Assembly (NCBI GenBank): GCA_021796385.1
Contig: JAJYXQ010000023.1
Span: 80,807 to 144,806, forward strand
DNA: 64,000 nucleotides
From: Thermoplasmata archaeon
Lineage (GTDB): Archaea > Thermoplasmatota > Thermoplasmata > Lutacidiplasmatales > UBA184
Direction: 5' to 3'
This document shows, in pieces, positions 59,119 through 64,000 of the stretch; within the stretch, counting starts at the first letter, position 1, and every line of letters starts with the position of its first letter. The notes beneath the pieces were generated by a model, which worked only from the letters and a program-made list of their open reading frames with translations, was not told the origin of the DNA and searched no databases. A program made the position numbers and the translations under genes.

Positions 59119-60324
59119 ATGTTGTTCGGTAAGAAATCCCCCGGGGCTGGAGTAGCGGCACAGAGCGCGTTCGGCGGGGCGGCCACCATCATTTGGGAGG
59201 ACGCCTACAAGGGTCCGAACGTGATGTGGCGGGTCCCCCGCAACATCCGCCTGAACGACAATGTCGTCGTCCGGGAGGACGAGTACGCCGTCTTCATGCG
59301 GGATGGGAAGGTCCTGATGTACATCGACCGCCCCGACCGGTATGCGCTCACTTCGATGAACGCCCCGATCGTCGGGAAGCTGGTGACCGCCCTCTCGGGT
59401 GTGCAGCAGCAGGCCGAGGTCTATTACCTTCAGCGCCGTTTCTTCGACGGGAAGTTCGGTTCGAAGGAGCCCTACCAGTTCCGGGACCCCGACTTCGGGA
59501 TCGTATCGTTACGATCGTTCGGAGATTTCCGATGGCGGGTGAATCACCCCGACAACTTCCTCACCCAGTTCGTGGGATCATTCGGTGCCGAGAGCCAGGC
59601 GGACGTAGAGGATCGGCTGCGCGACCAGATGGTCCTGTTGACCTACAACACGCTCGGCCAGATGAAGGAGCAGGGGATGCGGGTGACCGATATCGCCGCC
59701 CAGCTCACCACCATCGAGCAGATGATCCTCGGCAAAGCGCCGGATTTCTTCAACGCCTACGGGATCGAGATCAACCGGGTCCAGGGGCTCTCCATCAACC
59801 TCCCCGACGATGTGCAGAAGGCGGTCGACACCCGGTCCTCCATGGGCGTCCTGGGCGTCAACTACATGCAGTACCAGGCCGGCCAGGCCATGACGACGGC
59901 GGCCGCGAACCAGGGATCGGCCGGCACATTGGCCGGAGCCGGCGTCGGACTCGGCGCCGGGATGGGCATGGGCTATGGCATGTACGGGGCCATGGGTCCC
60001 GGCATGGCCGGGATGCAAGGGGGCGGCGCCGGGGGCCCTAGCAGTCCCTGTCCCAAGTGCGGTTCCCTCATCCCATCGGGGCTCAAGTTCTGTCCCAACT
60101 GTGGCATGGCGCTCGCCGGCGCTCCGCAGCCCGCCGCGGCCGCACCCGCCGCGGGGATCGCGTGTCCCAAGTGCGGTCAGGTCTCGCCGGCCGGTACCAA
60201 GTTCTGTCCCAATTGCGGTGCGTCGATGGCCCCACCCCCTCCGAAGACGTGCCCCAAGTGCAACCAGCCGGTCGCCGCCGGGGTGAAGTTCTGCCCCAAC
60301 TGCGGTTCACCCGTCCCGACATAG
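59119..60324 (+). CDS. SPFH/Band-7 protein with three C-terminal zinc ribbons (YdjI-like)
   Basis: 401 residues. An SPFH domain spans about residues 25-255 (NIRLNDNVVVREDEYAVFMRDGKVLMYIDRPDRY..., GIEINRVQGLSINLPDDVQKA). A Gly/Ala/Met-rich linker leads to three C-x2-C...C-x2-C zinc ribbons (CPKCGS...CPNCG, CPKCGQ...CPNCG, CPKCNQ...CPNCG). This is the layout of the 'virion core protein/YdjI' SPFH family, some members of which anchor stress proteins at the bacterial membrane. Together with the preceding membrane and zinc-ribbon genes it forms an archaeal counterpart; membrane scaffolding is the inferred role. Confidence 0.85.
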   Translation: MLFGKKSPGAGVAAQSAFGGAATIIWEDAYKGPNVMWRVPRNIRLNDNVVVREDEYAVFMRDGKVLMYIDRPDRYALTSMNAPIVGKLVTALSGVQQQAEVYYLQRRFFDGKFGSKEPYQFRDPDFGIVSLRSFGDFRWRVNHPDNFLTQFVGSFGAESQADVEDRLRDQMVLLTYNTLGQMKEQGMRVTDIAAQLTTIEQMILGKAPDFFNAYGIEINRVQGLSINLPDDVQKAVDTRSSMGVLGVNYMQYQAGQAMTTAAANQGSAGTLAGAGVGLGAGMGMGYGMYGAMGPGMAGMQGGGAGGPSSPCPKCGSLIPSGLKFCPNCGMALAGAPQPAAAAPAAGIACPKCGQVSPAGTKFCPNCGASMAPPPPKTCPKCNQPVAAGVKFCPNCGSPVPT

Positions 60325-60396
60325 GAGGGCGGGGGACCGACGGCCGGTACCCCAGGGAGCCCCCGGACCCCGCCCCTTCGGCTTCGGGTATGAGGC

Positions 60397-61644
60397 ATGG
60401 TGCAGGCGCCTGATCCGTGGTCAACCTTCGCCGCGGAAGCGATCGTCGGACGGGACGGTGCCTTCTACATCGAGCGGGGCCCGACGCCCGGTCGGAGCGC
60501 ACGCTGGGTCGCCTATGGCCTCGGACCGGAGCGCCGCACGGTTTGGTCGGACCCTTCGGACGTCGAGGAGTTCAGAACGGAGTTCATGGGGAAAGTGCCC
60601 CGAGGACCTGCGATGCTCCATGTCGGCTTCGTCGGGTTCGATGCCTTCGGCCTCTTCGAGCCGCTCCTCCGGCCATCCACACCGGAGGATTCGCCCTTTC
60701 CGCGGGCGGAGTTCCACACGTATTCGCAGTGGACGCGGAAGCCCCTAGCGCCCGTGCGCCCGCATTCTCCTCTCGCCCTCCTTGAGGAGCTCGAGACCGG
60801 TCCCGTCCGGGATACCTCTTCGATCGATGCCTACGGCGCTTCGGTCCTGCGTCTCAAGGAGGACATCCTGAACGGCGAGGCGTTCCAAGTGGTCCTGGCG
60901 CACCGGCGGGAGCGTACGATCCGCGGCTCGCTCCTTTCCCTGGTGGACCGCTTGCGGGGAAGGGAGCGGTACGCCTACCTATACTATTGGAGGGGAGGCG
61001 CCCACGGGGAGATCGAGCTCGCCGGTGCGTCGCCTGAGAGCGTGGTGGAGGTCGCCGGAGGTCGGATCGCCATCAGCCCCATTGCGGGGACCCGGCCCCG
61101 CCCGCCCCCGCCGACCGGGCCCCGGGCCCGTCTTCCCCTCGAACGGGACCCCAAAGAGCTCGCGGAGCACCGGATGCTGGTCGATCTCGCCCGGAACGAC
61201 ATCGGGAGGGTGGCACAGACCGGGTCCGTCCGGCTCTCCCGGACAGAGGTGAAGGTCCCTTACAGCCGCCTCGAGCACCTCGAGACCCGGGTCGTGGGCC
61301 GCCTGCCAAAGGAGCGGACGGCGCTCGACGCCCTTATCGCCGCGTTCCCGGCGGGTACTGTGAGCGGTGCGCCCAAGATCCGGGCGACGCAGCTCCTCCG
61401 ACGGGAGGAGCGGACCTGGCGCGGTCCCTACGCCGGGGCGGTCGGTTTCTTCCATGGCCCGCGCGATGCGGAGTTCGCCCTCGGTATCCGGAGCGCGTTC
61501 CGATGCGGGGGGAAGGTGTACACCGAGGCCGGCGCCGGGATCGTGCACGCCTCGGAGCCCCGGCGCGAGTGGGAGGAGACCGTCGTGAAGCTATCGGCCG
61601 TCGAAGGAGCCTTGACCGGGAAGGGAGGCAGCGCCCGTCCATGA
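60397..61644 (+). CDS. trpE: Anthranilate synthase component I
   Basis: 415 residues. The chorismate-binding core is readable: ILNGEAFQVVLAHRR, LAGASPESVVEV, ISPIAGTRPRP, ERDPKELAEHRMLVDLARNDIGRV, KVPYSRLEHLETRVVG, AAFPAGTVSGAPKIRA and YTEAGAGIVHASEPRREWEET. It produces anthranilate from chorismate with ammonia from TrpG. Its stop overlaps trpG (ATGA, 61641-61644). The gene opens the trpE-G-D-C operon seen here. No leader peptide was found in the 72 bases before the ATG. Confidence 0.95.
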   Translation: MVQAPDPWSTFAAEAIVGRDGAFYIERGPTPGRSARWVAYGLGPERRTVWSDPSDVEEFRTEFMGKVPRGPAMLHVGFVGFDAFGLFEPLLRPSTPEDSPFPRAEFHTYSQWTRKPLAPVRPHSPLALLEELETGPVRDTSSIDAYGASVLRLKEDILNGEAFQVVLAHRRERTIRGSLLSLVDRLRGRERYAYLYYWRGGAHGEIELAGASPESVVEVAGGRIAISPIAGTRPRPPPPTGPRARLPLERDPKELAEHRMLVDLARNDIGRVAQTGSVRLSRTEVKVPYSRLEHLETRVVGRLPKERTALDALIAAFPAGTVSGAPKIRATQLLRREERTWRGPYAGAVGFFHGPRDAEFALGIRSAFRCGGKVYTEAGAGIVHASEPRREWEETVVKLSAVEGALTGKGGSARP

Positions 61645-62225
61645 AGGTCGTGCTCATCGACCACCAGGATTCCTTCGTCTTCAACCTGGCCCAGGCACTC
61701 GGGGGGCTGGGAGCGGATGTGGTCACCCTCCGTTCCCGGGTTCCCTTGTCCGCCGTACGAAAGGAGGACCCTGATGCCCTCGTCCTGTCGCCGGGCCCGG
61801 GGAATCCTTCGGAGAAGGGCCTCATGGGGATCACGCCCCGACTCCTTGCGGGCCTTTCCCGGACGGTCCCGACGCTCGGGGTCTGCCTTGGCCACCAGGC
61901 CATCGGTGCCTTCTTCGGCGGCCGGGTCGTCCGGGCCCCGTATCCATGCCACGGGGAGACCGCGCTCGTCTCTCATGCCGGGGGCGGCCTCTATTCCGGG
62001 GTGCCGAACCCCTTCCGCGCCGCCCGCTACCACAGCCTGGTCGTGGAGCGCGGCTCGCTCCCCTCAGACCTCGTCGAGCAGAGCTGGGAAAAGAGGGACG
62101 GCGTCCTCATGGGGCTCTCTCATCGCCGGTATCCCATCCACGGGGTCCAGTTCCATCCCGAGTCGTACCTGACCCGAAACGGGCGCACGTTGCTCGGCAA
62201 CTTCCTCAAGGAGGCCCGGAGATGA
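61641..62225 (+). CDS. trpG: Anthranilate synthase component II (glutamine amidotransferase)
   Basis: 194 residues from ATG 61641. Class I glutamine amidotransferase triad: Cys in LGVCLGHQAIG, His and Glu in GVQFHPES. The N-terminal LIDHQDSFVFNLAQAL and LSPGPGNPSE motifs are characteristic of TrpG/PabA. It supplies ammonia to TrpE. Its stop overlaps the trpD start (62222-62225). Confidence 0.94.
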   Translation: MKVVLIDHQDSFVFNLAQALGGLGADVVTLRSRVPLSAVRKEDPDALVLSPGPGNPSEKGLMGITPRLLAGLSRTVPTLGVCLGHQAIGAFFGGRVVRAPYPCHGETALVSHAGGGLYSGVPNPFRAARYHSLVVERGSLPSDLVEQSWEKRDGVLMGLSHRRYPIHGVQFHPESYLTRNGRTLLGNFLKEARR

Positions 62226-63265
62226 CGGAAGACGCCGTCCGAAAGGACCTCCTCGAGCGGGTGCGATCCCCGACGGGCCTGACCGTGGAGGAGGCCGCGG
62301 AACTCGCCGAGGAGTTGTGCGAGAACCGCTACACCATCGACGAAGCGGGAGCCCTGCTCTCCGCGATGGCGGAACGGGGGGAAACAGCCGAGGAGCTCCT
62401 CGGGTTCGCCCGCACGCTCCGGAAACTTGCCATACCGTTCGACGTTCCCGGGGCACGGGACGGGGTGGACCTGTGCGGAACGGGTGGCGCCCCTTTCCCG
62501 ACGTTCAACGTCTCGACCGTGGCGGCGTTCGTGGTGTCGGCCTGCGGCCAACCTGTGGTGAAGCACGGGAACTCTTCCCATCGGGGCCCGTGCGGGTCCT
62601 CCGACCTGCTCGAGGCCCTGGGCCTCCCGGTGAAGACATCCCTCGAATTCCCCCAGGCAACCTTCGAGAAGGAATCGCTCGCCTTCCTGCACGCCCCGCT
62701 CTTCCACCGCGCCACCCGAAACGTGGCGCCGGTTCGCCAGCGCCTGGGGACCCGGACGATCTTCAATCTGCTCGGCCCGCTCACGAACCCCGCCCATCCC
62801 CGATACCAATTGGTCGGGGCGTACTCGACGGGCTATGCGCAACTGGCTGTTGAAGTGCTCCCGCGGCTCTCCTGCGAACGGGTCCTCGCCGTGCATGGTG
62901 ATGAGGGGTGCGATGAGCTTTCCCCCGGCGGGCCCTCATCGGTGTTCCGGTGGGACGACCACGGCCTTTCCATCGAGCGCGTCGAGCCCGAGGACCTGCT
63001 CTCGCCGGGCGAGAGGGATGGCGATTGGACCCCGTTACCGCCCACGGAGGCCGCCCGGGAGACCGAAATGATCCTGCAGGGAAGCCGTGAGAACGCCCGG
63101 GCGGGGGCCGTGGTCCTGGCCGCTGGCGCCGCCCTATGGGTCACCGGACGGACGGAGGACCTGGAGGGTGGGGTCACGCGGGCCCGGGAAGGGATCCGGT
63201 CGGGCCGGGCCCTCTCAAAGCTTGAATCGTTACGCGCCTTGGTCCGGGAGGGAGGGAAAGGATGA
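62222..63265 (+). CDS. trpD: Anthranilate phosphoribosyltransferase
   Basis: 347 residues from ATG 62222. Motifs: DLCGTGGAPFPTFNVST (PRPP loop), VKHGNSSHRGPCGSSDLLEALG (family KHGN-x-x-x-S-x-x-G-S-A-D; here GPCGSSD), FLHAPLFHRATRNVAPVRQRLGTRTIFNLLGPLTNP and VHGDEGCDELSPGG. It joins anthranilate with PRPP. Coupled by ATGA overlaps to trpG and trpC. Confidence 0.94.
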   Translation: MTEDAVRKDLLERVRSPTGLTVEEAAELAEELCENRYTIDEAGALLSAMAERGETAEELLGFARTLRKLAIPFDVPGARDGVDLCGTGGAPFPTFNVSTVAAFVVSACGQPVVKHGNSSHRGPCGSSDLLEALGLPVKTSLEFPQATFEKESLAFLHAPLFHRATRNVAPVRQRLGTRTIFNLLGPLTNPAHPRYQLVGAYSTGYAQLAVEVLPRLSCERVLAVHGDEGCDELSPGGPSSVFRWDDHGLSIERVEPEDLLSPGERDGDWTPLPPTEAARETEMILQGSRENARAGAVVLAAGAALWVTGRTEDLEGGVTRAREGIRSGRALSKLESLRALVREGGKG

Positions 63266-64000
63266 CCTCGATGGATGGTTCGGAAGGCACGGCGGCGGGG
63301 AAGCACTTTCTCTCTGGGATGGTCCACGAGGTCCGTCGAGAGCTCGCCCTCGGCTATTACGACTACATGCCTTCACCCAGCCTGATGCTCTCCCTAGCCC
63401 GGCCCTCGCTCTCATCGGCGCTGGCCCGGCCGGGTTCGCGGCCGGCTCTCATGCTTGAGCTGAAGCATGCCTCGCCCGGGTACTCCGATGCCCGGTTGCC
63501 CGATGTGGATGCGGAGTGGTTCGTGGCCCTCGCTTCCCAGGTCGGTGCCGAGGCGTTGAGCGTGATCCCCCAACCCGAGGCCTTCGGGGGCAGCCTCGAA
63601 GAGTTCACGGAGGTGGCTCGTCGGAGCCCGCTACCCATCCTGTTCAAGGACTTCATCGTCTCCGTGGAGCAGCTCGAGGCGGCCCGCGCTTGCGGGGCAT
63701 CCGCGGTCCTGCTCCTTGCCCGCCTTGCGCGCGTGGGCGATCTCGAGCTGCCGCTTTCGGAGATGGTGCGGGAGGCGCATCGCCTCGGGATGGAGACGGT
63801 GATCGAGGTGCATGGGGCCGAAGAGCTTGCGGATGCCTGGGCCGCGGGTCCCGACGTCCTCGGGGTGAACGCCCGGGACCTCGAATCCCTCCGGGTGGAC
63901 GTGGCCGGGGCGATCGATGTCCTCCAGGGCATCCATCCCGGGAACATCCCACTCCTCGCCATGAGCGGGGTGGAGGGGCCGCGCACCGTCGAGTTCTACG
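63262..64000 (+). CDS. trpC: Indole-3-glycerol-phosphate synthase, 3' end outside window
   Basis: At least 246 codons from ATG 63262 (ATGA overlap with trpD), still open at the window end. TrpC catalytic features: LMLELKHASPGYS (Lys; family ExKxxSPS), PILFKDFIVSVEQ (catalytic lysine), AVLLLARL, VIEVHGAEELADA (Glu) and GVNARDLESLRVD (family INNR-x-L). It closes the indole ring in tryptophan synthesis. The N-terminal region (about 40 residues) is more degenerate than in typical TrpC. Confidence 0.9.
   Translation, partial: MTSMDGSEGTAAGKHFLSGMVHEVRRELALGYYDYMPSPSLMLSLARPSLSSALARPGSRPALMLELKHASPGYSDARLPDVDAEWFVALASQVGAEALSVIPQPEAFGGSLEEFTEVARRSPLPILFKDFIVSVEQLEAARACGASAVLLLARLARVGDLELPLSEMVREAHRLGMETVIEVHGAEELADAWAAGPDVLGVNARDLESLRVDVAGAIDVLQGIHPGNIPLLAMSGVEGPRTVEFY

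Noticed and set aside
1-64000. CRISPR arrays, insertion sequences, rRNA genes
   Set aside because: No short regularly spaced repeats, transposase genes, terminal inverted repeats or rRNA sequence were seen.

Overview
The window reads as a high-GC archaeal chromosome, most likely from the Thermoplasmatota (possibly one of the terrestrial or acid-soil lineages; the lineage is inference). Supporting signs are an RPA plus RPA-associated-protein pair, HerA, a class II ribonucleotide reductase, a SCP2-like protein, an ETGLPxGT-repeat surface protein of the kind common in Thermoplasmatota, and many TATA boxes lying about 25-30 nt before the start codon, which implies leaderless transcripts. Adjacent genes are often coupled by ATGA or GTGA overlaps.

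Layout. 1-3.9 kb: the end of a gentisate-dioxygenase-like cupin, a cyclase-family hydrolase, a DUF932 protein, a membrane protein and OsmC. 4.0-6.4 kb: a visibly lower-GC island with an AbiEi/AbiEii type IV toxin-antitoxin pair and a palindromic operator, next to tRNA-Glu(CUC). 6.4-7.9 kb: a divergent FtsZ co-transcribed with a double ribbon-helix-helix regulator, preceded by a perfect inverted repeat. 8-20.7 kb: an acetyltransferase, glutamine synthetase, copper ATPase with a small YHS protein, a GltD-like oxidoreductase, a MacB-like ABC exporter, dienelactone hydrolase and aldehyde dehydrogenase. 20.7-30.7 kb: amidohydrolase, enoyl-CoA hydratase, a surface-protein locus built around a small membrane protein and a double winged-helix regulator, then a LigB-type protein and a BoxB-like diiron oxygenase sharing a CTAG stop.

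30.9-44.7 kb: class II ribonucleotide reductase, RNase HII and an SCP2 protein; then an exopolysaccharide or surface region with a membrane-anchored glycosidase, a fibronectin-III protein, a processive glycosyltransferase, an alpha/alpha-toroid protein and a large repeat adhesin. 44.7-57.7 kb: RPA and its partner, OMP decarboxylase, a GT4 glycosyltransferase, an ABC-2 exporter, MutY, PdxS, a tiny coupled gene, an aminotransferase, a V4R/Roadblock pair, a coiled-coil protein and HerA. 57.9-60.3 kb: a three-gene membrane/zinc-ribbon/SPFH module. 60.4-64 kb: the start of a trp operon (trpE-G-D-C, the last gene cut by the window end).

The most promising undescribed system is the surface-protein regulon at 22.5-27.7 kb. 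Two large secreted, membrane-anchored proteins are transcribed outward from a two-gene operon (3-TM protein plus double wHTH). Both of their promoters carry two copies of a TTTG-N3-CAAA dyad spaced exactly 21 bp apart, just upstream of TATA. Second in interest are the divergent FtsZ/double-RHH operon with its operator, and the AbiE module, whose antitoxin carries a nuclease-like N-terminal domain.
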